A program made the position numbers and the translations under genes. Positions 16,463 through 23,920 of a stretch of 61,060 nt of DNA are shown one piece after another; positions within the stretch are counted from its first letter, which is position 1; each line of letters begins with the position of its first letter. The notes under the pieces were generated by a model, which had not been told where the DNA came from, did not search any database, and worked only from the letters and a program-made list of their open reading frames with translations. This stretch comes from a virus: IMG/VR virus record IMGVR_UViG_3300027857_000021, positions 1-61,060 of that record; one strand, given 5' to 3'.

Positions 16463-16726
16463 TTACACCTCATCTACCAACAGCTCTAGAGGTTCCCTGT
16501 CAGAGTTTAGCACAGGTGTGTCTCGTTCCACTCGAGAGACCTCGACCCGAAAGTCCTCCCCACCTAGGGATACTATAATCTGCGCACTCGACTCTGAGTG
16601 GATCATAGGGCCTACGTCTGAAAAGACGTGTTGCTTGTTGAGGGCTTCCAACAACAACTCTATAAGTACGTCTGCGGGTGTAAACCCACTTGGACGGGTT
16701 ATCTGTACCACTATGTCAAGGTCCAT
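16463..16726 (-). CDS. Hypothetical protein
   Basis: An 87-residue alpha/beta protein (IVVQITRPSGFTPADVLIEL). ATG at 16726 with GGAGG 9 nt upstream; the longer reading starts in the promoter leader. First gene of its operon. Family not recognised. Confidence 0.7.
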   Translation of the reverse strand: MDLDIVVQITRPSGFTPADVLIELLLEALNKQHVFSDVGPMIHSESSAQIIVSLGGEDFRVEVSRVERDTPVLNSDREPLELLVDEV

Positions 16727-16763
16727 CTTGGGGAACCTCCTTAGTATTTTATACACTGTTTAT

Positions 16764-16793
16764 ATTATAAGTGAACCCTCATATGTAAATCAA
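16764..16793 (-). promoter_or_regulatory. sigma70-type promoter
   Basis: Leftward -35 TTGATT (16788-16793), 18-nt spacer, -10 TATAAT (16764-16769). Drives 16726 to 13578. Confidence 0.85.
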
Positions 16794-16823
16794 GAGGGTA
16801 ATTATTGCGACAACCACCAAAAC

Positions 16824-16857
16824 TATATGGCGTTGAGTTCGAACTCAACGCCATATA
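16824..16857 (-). terminator. Terminator hairpin of the gene at 16875
   Basis: A perfect 17-bp palindrome (TATATGGCGTTGAGTTC and its complement) with no added loop, 17 bases after the stop codon. T-tract is weak, so release may be inefficient. Confidence 0.7.
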
Positions 16858-16874
16858 CATGTAGGCAGGAAAGC

Positions 16875-17150
16875 TTAACTGTCAGCAGTCACTGCCTCGG
16901 GCTCAGCCTGAGCAGCCGGAGCTTTCTGACCGCGTTTGATTCCGGTCATCTTTTTTGCCTGTTCGAGTTGATTGGCAATCTGCGTCTGCAACTGACGCAC
17001 GCCAGAGGCAAATCGAGCACCCTCACCGGCAGGTACTCCGTATTTGGCAGCCAGTACTTCCCACTCAGGAAGTGTTGTCTCCTCCAACACCTTTTCGAAC
17101 ACATCGATTGCGTAGTGTTTAGCCGCTCTTGCAGCTTCCTCTCGAGTCAT
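16875..17150 (-). CDS. Small helical protein
   Basis: A 91-residue protein: helical core (residues 1-70) and an Ala/Glu/Pro-rich tail (QKAPAAQAEPEAVTADS). It has its own promoter and terminator, so it is a single-gene unit. GGAAAGGA precedes the ATG. Small, abundant-looking helical phage protein; possibly nucleoid- or DNA-associated, but no motif proves this. Confidence 0.7.
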   Translation of the reverse strand: MTREEAARAAKHYAIDVFEKVLEETTLPEWEVLAAKYGVPAGEGARFASGVRQLQTQIANQLEQAKKMTGIKRGQKAPAAQAEPEAVTADS

Positions 17151-17212
17151 ATCTCAAATCCTTTCCGTAATGGAACTGCTGTAGGTGTGAACTGTTCACC
17201 TCCTATATTTAT

Positions 17213-17241
17213 ATTATAATGTGTTTACATAACTAAATCAA
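17213..17241 (-). promoter_or_regulatory. sigma70-type promoter
   Basis: Leftward -35 TTGATT (17236-17241), 17-nt spacer, -10 TATAAT (17213-17218). Drives 17150 to 16875. Confidence 0.85.
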
Positions 17242-17291
17242 GAGAGAGCTGCTTTGGAGCGTTTAGCTCCGCTATTATACTTGCGGTGACC

Positions 17292-17516
17292 CTATCGTTC
17301 ATGCTGTCCCCTTCCTGGGTGAGGTAACTGAGCTCTCATCACCTCTTTGTCGTTAGTTGGGTTGTATAGTATCCAACCAACAGTTCGATTTTGTTCTACG
17401 AGTACACCGATAAGGCAACCGTAGAACAGATTCCTGGGGTCTACGGTCTGAGCTAGTAGCACGTTATATAAAAACTGCAAACGTCCTTTATACGCCGCGT
17501 AATCTTCCATCGACAT
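17292..17516 (-). CDS. Hypothetical protein
   Basis: A 74-residue protein. ATG at 17516 follows AGAGGAT by 6 nt. Helical start (EDYAAYKGRLQFLYNVLLAQ), basic end. Family not recognised. Confidence 0.65.
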   Translation of the reverse strand: MSMEDYAAYKGRLQFLYNVLLAQTVDPRNLFYGCLIGVLVEQNRTVGWILYNPTNDKEVMRAQLPHPGRGQHER

Positions 17517-17520
17517 AGCA

Positions 17521-17925
17521 CTATCCTCTCGGGTCATCTACAAACAAAGTCTTGCGCATCGACTCCCAAAACGCAGCTACGTTACTCGGACTCTTATCTA
17601 CTTCCTGAGTCCACAACTTGTGGGCTAGCAGTAGCCGGTATTCGTGGTACCAAGTACCGCTACCGCCAATGATACGTAGTGCGTTAGTGCTAGCGTGTAC
17701 AGTTAGTTTCCCCCTATCTGGATGTCGGTCATCTTCATCTAGAGCCCTCCACAACACTTCATCCTTAACTAACACCCATATCCGACTGGACAGCATCAAC
17801 AACAGTTCGGGATTGTCATGTTCTTGTAAGGAGAACCCAAGGATGCAAAAGTCATCCAGCCACTCCAACTGTCCATTGTAGTCGCAACTAGCATCCAACT
17901 CCCTAAAGCACAGGTGTGTGTGCAT
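17521..17925 (-). CDS. Hypothetical protein
   Basis: A 134-residue protein. ATG at 17925 has AAAGGAGG 5 nt upstream. Leu- and Asp-rich with a possible beta-sheet core (SRIWVLVKDEVLWRAL). Family not recognised. Confidence 0.7.
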   Translation of the reverse strand: MHTHLCFRELDASCDYNGQLEWLDDFCILGFSLQEHDNPELLLMLSSRIWVLVKDEVLWRALDEDDRHPDRGKLTVHASTNALRIIGGSGTWYHEYRLLLAHKLWTQEVDKSPSNVAAFWESMRKTLFVDDPRG

Positions 17926-17935
17926 AGTTCCTCCT

Positions 17936-18316
17936 TTAGAACTGAAACATCGGTCCTTCTGTCGCATCGAACAGCAGTTCGTTAAGTGCCTGCAAGTTTT
18001 GAGGCTCAGTTAAGTCCCCCAAACCTAAAGCGTTAGTGTCTTGCAATACAACCGCAAGAGCTTCTCTCAGTTCTCGAGTCCAAGCGTGCTTAAGGTAGTA
18101 GAGCACCTCTTCACTTATGACTAAGTCCGTAATACGACGTTGTCGCAGAAAGTGCATCCTTACATTCGCTGCGAACTCGGGCTCTCTAATTAGTCGCCAG
18201 TTATCAGTACTGACTAGTAGTGTGACGAAGTCTACGCCAGTCAGTTTAACTGCGTAGACTTGCATTCGTGTGAGTGATGCAAAACATAACAGTTCTGTAT
18301 GTTGTGGCGTTAGCAT
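17936..18316 (-). CDS. Hypothetical protein, tandem paralogue 1
   Basis: A 126-residue protein closely related to the adjacent 18325-18702: ELLCFxxL, YAVK-[LI]-[TA]-GV, WTRExREAL, AVVLQDTNALGLG / AAVLQDTNALDVG, and a common MFQF/LFHF end. GGAGG precedes the ATG. Recent tandem duplication; function unknown. Confidence 0.75.
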   Translation of the reverse strand: MLTPQHTELLCFASLTRMQVYAVKLTGVDFVTLLVSTDNWRLIREPEFAANVRMHFLRQRRITDLVISEEVLYYLKHAWTRELREALAVVLQDTNALGLGDLTEPQNLQALNELLFDATEGPMFQF

Positions 18317-18324
18317 GTTACCTC

Positions 18325-18702
18325 CTAAAAGTGGAACAGACGTTCTTCGCTAAACAAAGCTGCGTTAAGATCTAGTAAGTTGTCTTCGGGTTCGAGGTTA
18401 CCGACATCTAGTGCGTTGGTGTCTTGGAGCACAGCTGCTAGTGCTTCCCGTTCCATACGAGTCCAAAGTGTACGTATAAGTCTTAAAGTCTCCCAATCGA
18501 TAATGAGACCAGTAATCTTAGGGCCTTCTAACCAGTACGACCTACCTACGGCGTCCCGAAACTGACGTTGGGCAACGAGCTCCCAACTACCGGTAGTTAG
18601 GTCTTCTATACAGTTCACTCCTGCGATCTTGACGGCATACTCTAACTCGTCGGTGTGCAACCGCTTGAAACACAGTAGCTCGCTTCTCCACGGTCGTATC
18701 AT
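18325..18702 (-). CDS. Hypothetical protein, tandem paralogue 2
   Basis: A 125-residue paralogue of 17936-18316 sharing the LQDTNAL block near residue 92 and the flanking helices. GGAGGG upstream. First gene of the operon from 18746. Function unknown. Confidence 0.75.
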   Translation of the reverse strand: MIRPWRSELLCFKRLHTDELEYAVKIAGVNCIEDLTTGSWELVAQRQFRDAVGRSYWLEGPKITGLIIDWETLRLIRTLWTRMEREALAAVLQDTNALDVGNLEPEDNLLDLNAALFSEERLFHF

Positions 18703-18745
18703 GCCTTGTACCCTCCCTTGTTTATTAATTGTGAACTCTATTTAT

Positions 18746-18775
18746 ATTATAATAAATTCCACCGGTTGAAAACAA
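18746..18775 (-). promoter_or_regulatory. sigma70-type promoter
   Basis: Leftward -35 TTGTTT (18770-18775), 18-nt spacer, -10 TATAAT (18746-18751). Drives 18702 to 17292. Confidence 0.85.
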
Positions 18776-19260
18776 GAGGTAACGTTACGCCGTATACTTG
18801 TATACCCTATTAGCGAGTAAGAGTACTCTAACGACTAATTATCCTCGAGAGCTGAGAGAACTCGGATTTTTTTTTAAGCTCCCCCCTATATATATTATAA
18901 CCGCGGCGGTACTAAAAAATTATAGGTGCTATCGATCTCTACCTTAGAAATACGTACCAAACATGTATAAGTGCTAGGGATTTCGAAAGCAAATCCAGAA
19001 AACACTCATGATTTCTAAAGTGCGTGCAAAACATACCCTGTACCCGTATACCGTATATTTTTCGGCCAGCAGCAGCAGGGCTGCAGGATGTATACGGGCC
19101 TACCGTATACTTGTATAGTACTAATACATGTGTTTCATCGCGTTTTATATTGAAATTTTTTGTGGGCAATATATTTCTATATTATTTATTTTAGTCCGGG
19201 TAAAAACTAACTATAGCGTTAAATAATATATAATTTAAGGGGTATATTTTTAGCGTATAA
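18776..19260. other. AT-rich gene-free region with repeats and hairpins
   Basis: About 480 bases with no credible gene. Contents: a 15-bp direct repeat CCGTATACTTGTATA at 18790-18804 and 19103-19117; a plus-strand hairpin followed by nine T residues (18851-18886), looking like a rightward terminator; an 8-bp inverted repeat CCCGTATA/TATACGGG (19043-19050, 19091-19098) enclosing a CAG-repeat loop; very AT-rich stretches at 19141-19195 and 19221-19260; and a 24-nt element repeated at 59.6 kb. Candidate replication origin or regulatory RNA locus. Confidence 0.5.
19197..19220. repeat. 24-nt dispersed element, copy 1
   Basis: CGGGTAAAAACTAACTA followed by TAGCGTT; 23 of 24 bases match 59624-59647. 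Both copies lie in gene-free AT-rich DNA. Confidence 0.7.
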
Positions 19261-19296
19261 AAAACGCTTGTGTGAATGCATTCACACAAGCGTTTT
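19261..19296. terminator. Terminator hairpin, likely bidirectional
   Basis: A perfect 18-bp palindrome (AAAACGCTTGTGTGAATG and its complement) with A and T tracts at both ends, 15 bases after the stop of the gene at 19311. Confidence 0.85.
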
Positions 19297-19310
19297 TGAG
19301 AGAGGTTACA

Positions 19311-19595
19311 CTACCACTGTGTTATCGATGACAGCAGTTCGTCCATAGCGTGGTAGCTTTGTGACAGTAGATCTAGAGGTTGCTTCTTAGAGAGTGCTAG
19401 CATAGTGAGGTCTGCTAGTAACTGCACAGCACGAAACGCTATTGGGTCCTTCCCGTCTCGAGCTATGGTGAACAGCAAGTCCAGCTGTGCTAAACGAGAC
19501 TCCAGTGCAGGTCTAAGCAAGTCCTCAGTAGGTAAGAGAGTAAGTACGCTGTGCAACCTTTGCACTGATTGAGCTGCTTGTTCGAGTGGACTCAT
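19311..19595 (-). CDS. Hypothetical helical protein
   Basis: A 94-residue, Leu-rich helical protein (LEQAAQSVQRLHSVLTLLP). ATGA overlap with the upstream membrane protein gene. Function unknown, but its fixed coupling suggests it works with that membrane protein. Confidence 0.7.
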   Translation of the reverse strand: MSPLEQAAQSVQRLHSVLTLLPTEDLLRPALESRLAQLDLLFTIARDGKDPIAFRAVQLLADLTMLALSKKQPLDLLSQSYHAMDELLSSITQW

Positions 19596-20194
19596 TGGTC
19601 ATCTCCGTCTACCCAACGGGGTTGCTGTTGCTGTTGTTGGTATCCACGAGCCCGCTGTGCTTGTAACGTACGTGGGTCTTCGTATTCGTCGTCGAACAGT
19701 TCGTCTAGCCGACGTGCTTGCTGCTTGTTACCCGGGGGTAACATTTTCTGGTCCCCCCGAGGTCCGTTAATGACGGGAGAGTTCATTGGGTTGCTAGCAT
19801 ATGCTGCTCCCTGCTGACGATCCTTTTTAGATGGTTGCTGCTGACTAGGGCGGTCATCTCTCGGGCGTGGGATCGTCTGCTGGTTGGGTACTCTACTGTC
19901 CTTAACGGTTGGTAGGTTAGGTCCACCGTAACCAAACTTCGGCACACCGGGTGTTGGTCTCTTTTGCATCCGGAATGACTTTACTTTGAAGATCAGGTAC
20001 GTGATGATGAAGCCTCCAGCGATAATCATACCGACTAGCAACCAGTGCTCTAGCGGGTACTTACCTCTGATGTCGCGGTCTACAATGTGGTTAATGACCC
20101 AGTCTAACCAGTTGTAGAGTAGTAGACTCAAGCTCAAGCCCGCACAAGTCAGGAACCACTCTAGTACGAATACAACTGCCGGGTGTTTTTTCAA
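19592..20194 (-). CDS. Two-helix membrane protein with Gln/Pro-rich tail
   Basis: A 200-residue protein. TTG start at 20194 with GAAGGAGGG. Two membrane helices (about residues 8-30 and 48-70) precede a long polar tail with Pro, Gln and Arg (QQQPSKKDRQQG; five consecutive Gln near the end), probably disordered and cytoplasmic. Could anchor a phage complex at the membrane; no family recognised. Confidence 0.65.
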   Translation of the reverse strand: MKKHPAVVFVLEWFLTCAGLSLSLLLYNWLDWVINHIVDRDIRGKYPLEHWLLVGMIIAGGFIITYLIFKVKSFRMQKRPTPGVPKFGYGGPNLPTVKDSRVPNQQTIPRPRDDRPSQQQPSKKDRQQGAAYASNPMNSPVINGPRGDQKMLPPGNKQQARRLDELFDDEYEDPRTLQAQRARGYQQQQQQPRWVDGDDQ

Positions 20195-20236
20195 TAGTTG
20201 CCCTCCTTCTGTGTAGTATACGACGCCTTTATTAAT

Positions 20237-20266
20237 ATTATAACGTATTATAAGACAAAAAATAAA
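20237..20266 (-). promoter_or_regulatory. Weaker promoter candidate
   Basis: Leftward -10 TATAAT (20237-20242) with a poor -35 (TTTATT, 20261-20266) at 18-nt spacing, overlapping the T-tract of the terminator at 20266-20287. Placed to drive 20194 to 19311. Confidence 0.5.
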
Positions 20267-20287
20267 GGGTGGCCTTTCGACCACCCT
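20266..20287 (-). terminator. Intrinsic terminator of the gene at 20313
   Basis: 7-bp stem AGGGTGG/CCACCCT, followed on the minus strand by TTTATTTTTT. Confidence 0.85.
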
Positions 20288-20312
20288 CGACAACTTTGGG
20301 TTGGTGTCCCTG

Positions 20313-20678
20313 CTACGCAAACCAGTGTGCTAATGCTCGAACGATGACTTGCTGCTGCGTATCCGATAGCTCGTTGAAATCACTGGCGTTGAGTATCCAA
20401 GCTATCATACTACGTACCGCATCGAGGGGACTATTCCCTCGGTACACTGTCTGAGTCTCACACGGGTATAGATCTGACTTCGGATCCCCCTGCATCCGCC
20501 AACCTTCTACAGTCACTGACCACTCGTCATTATTGAGTGACAGTGACTGTCCTACATCCGTATACACGCTTCCGTCGGCAATATGTACGTCCATTGGTTT
20601 GAGTAGCTCGGATAACGTATATGAGATGCATATCGCCACCCTTTCTAGTTGTTTGTCTTTGTCAGTTAGTTGTGTCAA
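20313..20678 (-). CDS. Hypothetical protein
   Basis: A 121-residue protein with TTG start and GGAGAAG upstream. Single-gene unit with its own promoter and terminator. Beta-rich middle (NDEWSVTVEGWRMQG), helical end (LSDTQQQVIVRALAHWFA). Family not recognised. Confidence 0.7.
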   Translation of the reverse strand: MTQLTDKDKQLERVAICISYTLSELLKPMDVHIADGSVYTDVGQSLSLNNDEWSVTVEGWRMQGDPKSDLYPCETQTVYRGNSPLDAVRSMIAWILNASDFNELSDTQQQVIVRALAHWFA

Positions 20679-20729
20679 AAAAGCTTCTCCTGTTCACTTC
20701 GGTCGTTACGACGTTGTTTTTATAATTTA

Positions 20730-20759
20730 ATTATAATATAAACGACCGATTGTTTACAA
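20730..20759 (-). promoter_or_regulatory. sigma70-type promoter
   Basis: Leftward -35 TTGTAA (20754-20759), 18-nt spacer, -10 TATAAT (20730-20735). An inverted repeat CGGTCGTT/AACGACCG (20700-20707, 20741-20748) brackets the -10 and could bind a regulator. Drives 20678 to 20313. Confidence 0.8.
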
Positions 20760-20981
20760 GTTGCCTATAGCGACTAAGCGTAGCAACGAGACTCCAACAG
20801 CGACGGATGCTGCTCCTAACAACATTGTCCAAAACGCATCCTCCCGAGTCTTGGGGGAAGGTATCCAACTCGAAAGGCATCCGCTCCCGAAGTATAGGCA
20901 GATGAGGCATACAACTGTGCTATATAATCCTGAAGTCGTCAGTATGACCGCTAAGTACTCTAGCGCAATACGGATAGACAC
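20754..20981 (-). CDS. Small two-helix membrane protein
   Basis: A 75-residue protein from the GTG at 20981, which overlaps the upstream TAG (TAGTG). Two membrane helices (about residues 5-33 and 49-70). A longer reading to 21041 is possible but would overlap the upstream gene by 60 bases. Function unknown. Confidence 0.65.
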   Translation of the reverse strand: MSIRIALEYLAVILTTSGLYSTVVCLICLYFGSGCLSSWIPSPKTREDAFWTMLLGAASVAVGVSLLRLVAIGNL

Positions 20982-21193
20982 TATTGTCGCCCGTCCTTCG
21001 TAATAGTTAGTGTAAACGAACCTAGACCGGTATGTACCCATAGAGTCGAGTTACCTGAACAGCTCTCGCTGGATATACCGACTTGGTGTACGGAGAGCAG
21101 TCGTTGTATATTCGGGTCTGTACTCGTGAACAGCAACTGTAAAATCTCCGCGAACTCATCTGTTGTGAGTTCAATACTCTCCCCGCGTTGCAC
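20981..21193 (-). CDS. Hypothetical protein (GTG start)
   Basis: A 70-residue protein. GTG at 21193 has TGGAGG 6 nt upstream, better than the ATG at 21208. Coupled to neighbours on both sides. Family not recognised. Confidence 0.65.
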   Translation of the reverse strand: MQRGESIELTTDEFAEILQLLFTSTDPNIQRLLSVHQVGISSESCSGNSTLWVHTGLGSFTLTITKDGRQ

Positions 21194-21587
21194 CGATAAC
21201 CTCCACATCTATGTCGTACTCCGATCCGGTTAGTTGTACATAGACAACTTCGCCATCGAGAGCTATCATAACCTTTGCGAACTGTTGATGGAACTTCGTC
21301 GACTCATTTCCCATACTTCGTTTGGGTTCGATAATACGAAGACACATCACTTCAGCTCTCGAGCCTCCTAGTGATATGAGTTCGAAGTCGAACCTGACAC
21401 AGTCCGGGTACTCTCTCGTGGGCTCCATTCGGACCTCGCGACCGTACCATTCGAAGTACACCTCCGGATCGTAGTTGTTCAGTCGAGTCCACAAAGGTCC
21501 CTGTGTAAACACCTCCAGCGTTGCGTTAGGAGACTGACTAAAGTCTACTGTAAGCGACGCGCTAAACTTGTCATCAGTCTGTGACAT
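21171..21587 (-). CDS. Hypothetical beta-rich protein
   Basis: A 138-residue protein from the ATG at 21587 (GGAGGG about 10 nt upstream). Alternating hydrophobic pattern suggests a beta barrel or sandwich. Family not recognised. Confidence 0.7.
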   Translation of the reverse strand: MSQTDDKFSASLTVDFSQSPNATLEVFTQGPLWTRLNNYDPEVYFEWYGREVRMEPTREYPDCVRFDFELISLGGSRAEVMCLRIIEPKRSMGNESTKFHQQFAKVMIALDGEVVYVQLTGSEYDIDVEVIGATRGEY

Positions 21588-21840
21588 TACTGCTACCCTC
21601 CTGGAATAGTTTGTTAACAAACAATATCATACAAGGCCCCTCTTTAGCAGTCGCAGTTGTCGGTTTGCCATTCAACTCTAGCACGCAGTCTGTACACAGA
21701 CGACCGATAATAGACGTTTTACCCGGCTTGTATGTATAGTCACCTATAGCAGGCCTTGTATTACAAAAGTGACATAAGTTGTCTGTACTTGCATGTACGT
21801 GCTCCTGCAGCTCGCGCATTTTAGCCTGACCTTTTCTCAT
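21574..21840 (-). CDS. ClpX-type zinc-finger protein
   Basis: An 88-residue protein with a four-Cys site (CHFCNTRPAIGDYTY ... LCTDCVLEL, residues 23-54), the spacing of the ClpX N-terminal zinc-binding domain found in many small phage proteins. No ATPase domain is attached. It could dock onto partner proteins; otherwise unknown. Four-base overlap with the upstream gene. Confidence 0.7.
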   Translation of the reverse strand: MRKGQAKMRELQEHVHASTDNLCHFCNTRPAIGDYTYKPGKTSIIGRLCTDCVLELNGKPTTATAKEGPCMILFVNKLFQEGSSNVTD

Positions 21841-22319
21841 TGTCCTCCTCCGTTGGAACTCTCTTCCCAGTAGGGAAACCAGACTGCATCAGAAAGTTCT
21901 AGGCCGAACATCGCTCTCATAGCTAGTTCCAGTTGGTTGCTCTCATTTGCTTTCCAAATGCAGACTACTCCCTGTTCAGTTGACCTTAAGACGCTGTAGG
22001 AGATACGTAAACAGTACGCTCTCCCCCTTACTCGAGTGACACCTATGAGGGTCAAACCTTTCGACGTCGCTCCACACGTTGATGCTCCGATGCCTACATC
22101 TAAGGCATCCCACAACGTGAACAGTTGGTACTCATACGCGTGCATTAGTACTTGATCCAGTTGAAATTTAGTGAGGTCGTCGGGATAGGAGACGCTTATC
22201 GTATCCTCTGTCCGACTTACGATATCGCAGTCTAATGCTGCGATACGCTCCTCCATAACCCGTTGCGCCCTCCTGCTCTTAGGGCGAGGGTATTCCGCTA
22301 CATTGTTGTCATAGCTCAA
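21837..22319 (-). CDS. Hypothetical protein (TTG start)
   Basis: A 160-residue protein with GGAGGACGCAA before the TTG. N-terminus is basic (RPKSRRAQRVMEERIAALDC). First gene leftward from the divergent promoter pair at 22.38 kb. Family not recognised. Confidence 0.7.
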   Translation of the reverse strand: MSYDNNVAEYPRPKSRRAQRVMEERIAALDCDIVSRTEDTISVSYPDDLTKFQLDQVLMHAYEYQLFTLWDALDVGIGASTCGATSKGLTLIGVTRVRGRAYCLRISYSVLRSTEQGVVCIWKANESNQLELAMRAMFGLELSDAVWFPYWEESSNGGGQ

Positions 22320-22358
22320 TTGCGTCCTCCGTTGCTCGTACCAAAGATACAGCGATCC

Positions 22359-22388
22359 TTGTTTTTACTCTTCTATTTATATTATAAT
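22359..22388 (+). promoter_or_regulatory. Rightward promoter of a divergent overlapping pair
   Basis: Plus-strand -35 TTGTTT (22359-22364), 18-nt spacer, -10 TATAAT (22383-22388). Its -10 box shares four bases with the -10 of the leftward promoter at 22381-22410, so the two cannot be occupied together. Drives the only plus-strand gene. Confidence 0.75.
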
Positions 22389-22410
22389 AAATTACATAAA
22401 CTAAATTCAA
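22381..22410 (-). promoter_or_regulatory. Leftward promoter of a divergent overlapping pair
   Basis: Leftward -35 TTGAAT (22405-22410), 18-nt spacer, -10 TATAAT (22381-22386). Drives 22319 to 20754. Confidence 0.8.
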
Positions 22411-22446
22411 GAGGGCTGTGTTTACTACGAAGGAGAACAGGTATCC

Positions 22447-22728
22447 ATGTCAGAGGGGAAAGCCAATGAACGTCCGTTTTCTCTGTTGAGAGCTCGGACA
22501 AACGAACCGACCTACAATGCAACTGTGCTAGTCCGAAGGGGTAGCCTAGTACGCTATTACCTAGCAAAGGCCTCTAATGATGGCACTGTGCTATACACGT
22601 CAGACTCTACAATTGAGATGGCTCTACATCTCATCGGAACCCCAAACTATGATAGAGCGTACCGAAACCACTACGAACGCGTGATAGTATGCTTCGACAA
22701 CGGTTCCGCATACTATCACGCGCTGTAA
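22447..22728 (+). CDS. Hypothetical protein, the only plus-strand gene
   Basis: A 93-residue protein with AAGGAG before its ATG and a matching promoter. Beta-rich with a repeated TVL-[VY] pattern (NATVLVRRGSLVRYYLAKAS, DGTVLYTSDS). No helix-turn-helix is obvious. It faces the whole minus-strand cluster and is followed by the C-rich block. Each of its two ACTGTGCTA segments contains the dispersed octamer. A regulatory role fits its position, but that is inference. Confidence 0.7.
   Translation: MSEGKANERPFSLLRARTNEPTYNATVLVRRGSLVRYYLAKASNDGTVLYTSDSTIEMALHLIGTPNYDRAYRNHYERVIVCFDNGSAYYHAL
22678..22722 (+). other. Perfect 15-bp hairpin at the end of the plus-strand gene
   Basis: CGCGTGATAGTATGC (22678-22692) pairs with 22708-22722 across a 15-nt loop; it ends just before the stop codon. 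No T-tract follows, so it is not a standard terminator. It may stabilise the mRNA 3' end. Confidence 0.65.
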
Positions 22729-23920
22729 AACCGTACCTTACGCAAGCGCAACTTGACATGCCTTACCTAGCATTTCCCCACTATACCGTACCACGCCTGT
22801 TCTTAGCATCCGAACCTCACCGCGCGTTGCAGTACCTTACCTCACGTTACCGGGACACAGCCCTACCTCACCACGCACTGCCAAACTGCACCTCACCTTT
22901 CCTGGACTTCCATACCCCAGCCTAACAAACCTTCGCTCACACCGACTCACCGTACAATGGCTTCCCATACCATACCTCGACGTTCCAGACCTTAGCTTCC
23001 TCTCCGCAGCTTACCGAACTCCACCTCGACTTAGCGTGCCAGACAAAAGACTACCAAAGCATGCCATTACGTACCATACCTAGGCTTCCGAACCGTTCTG
23101 TACCACGACCTACCATACCTCTGTGAGCCTCGACTTACCCTAGCAAACCTTTCCAAACAGCGCCGATCCATACCGAAGCATCCTCACCTGAACATACCAC
23201 ACATCGACACGCCTGTCATTACCGCGACAGACCATTGCAGTCCTAACCTCTCCTTAGCATCCGTACCATACGACACCACTCCTAGCCGCATGCAACCTCG
23301 CCTCTCAGACCTGTCCCTACGGCGCCTTACCACTACTGATCTAACCGAACCCTATAAAAACATACCCGACCATTGCAATCCTAGCCTCAACTCACCGTAC
23401 CGAAGCTTCCTAACCGAGCCGAACGAAACCAATCCGTAGCAAGCTATACCGGACCACCCCTTAACTGTCCCGACCAGTCCAAACCAAAGCGTCCTTACCA
23501 TATCTCAGCATAGCCAACCTATACATAACGTAGCAAGCCAAACAGAACCTTAACACACCGTAACAAACTCGAGCATACCTAACCTGACCAAAGCTTCCGG
23601 ACCGTACCTTAACCCGCCTAGCAGTACCCGAGCAAACTCTGCCATGCTCGACCTCACCATAGCTTCCTCACCTGACGCCAGCTAGACAAACCAAACTCTA
23701 CCAGTGTCAACCTCGCACTAGCAAACCGATCCGTACCTGGGCATCCACACCGCGCGATACCGGAACGTGACTTACCCCACGGCTCCAAGTCGCACTAGTC
23801 CAAACCACGCCATCCTTACCCTACAACACCCTACCGTGACTTACTATAGCTCACCAATCCGAGCCGAAGCGTCCTTACCTTGCCGTGACCCACCATAGCC
23901 TAACTTGACAAACCAAACCT
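22729..23920. repeat. 1.2-kb C-rich / G-poor block with about 5-nt phased C-boxes
   Basis: No credible gene on either strand. On the plus strand a short box ending in CC, AC or GC recurs every 4-6 nt: 20 boxes in 23821-23920. C greatly exceeds G (26 C and 10 G in 23281-23340; 23 and 8 in 23821-23880). A longer, looser motif CNNAGCNTCCNNACC recurs about every 70-110 nt (near 22803, 22992, 23081, 23173, 23254, 23402, 23483, 23591, 23661, 23868). It lies between the convergent ends of the plus-strand gene and the gene at 23921. Not CRISPR: no fixed repeat or spacer. Confidence 0.7.

Noticed and set aside
16437-17219. Plus-strand frame of 260 codons
   Set aside because: Antisense to two genes with good starts, a promoter and a terminator; it reads through that terminator, is Ser/Cys-rich and has no ribosome site.
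22729-23920. CRISPR array
   Set aside because: No constant repeat length, no constant repeat sequence and no spacers; the periodicity is about 5 nt and degenerate. The Cas4-like nucleases elsewhere have no Cas1 or Cas2 neighbours and fit phage recombination better.
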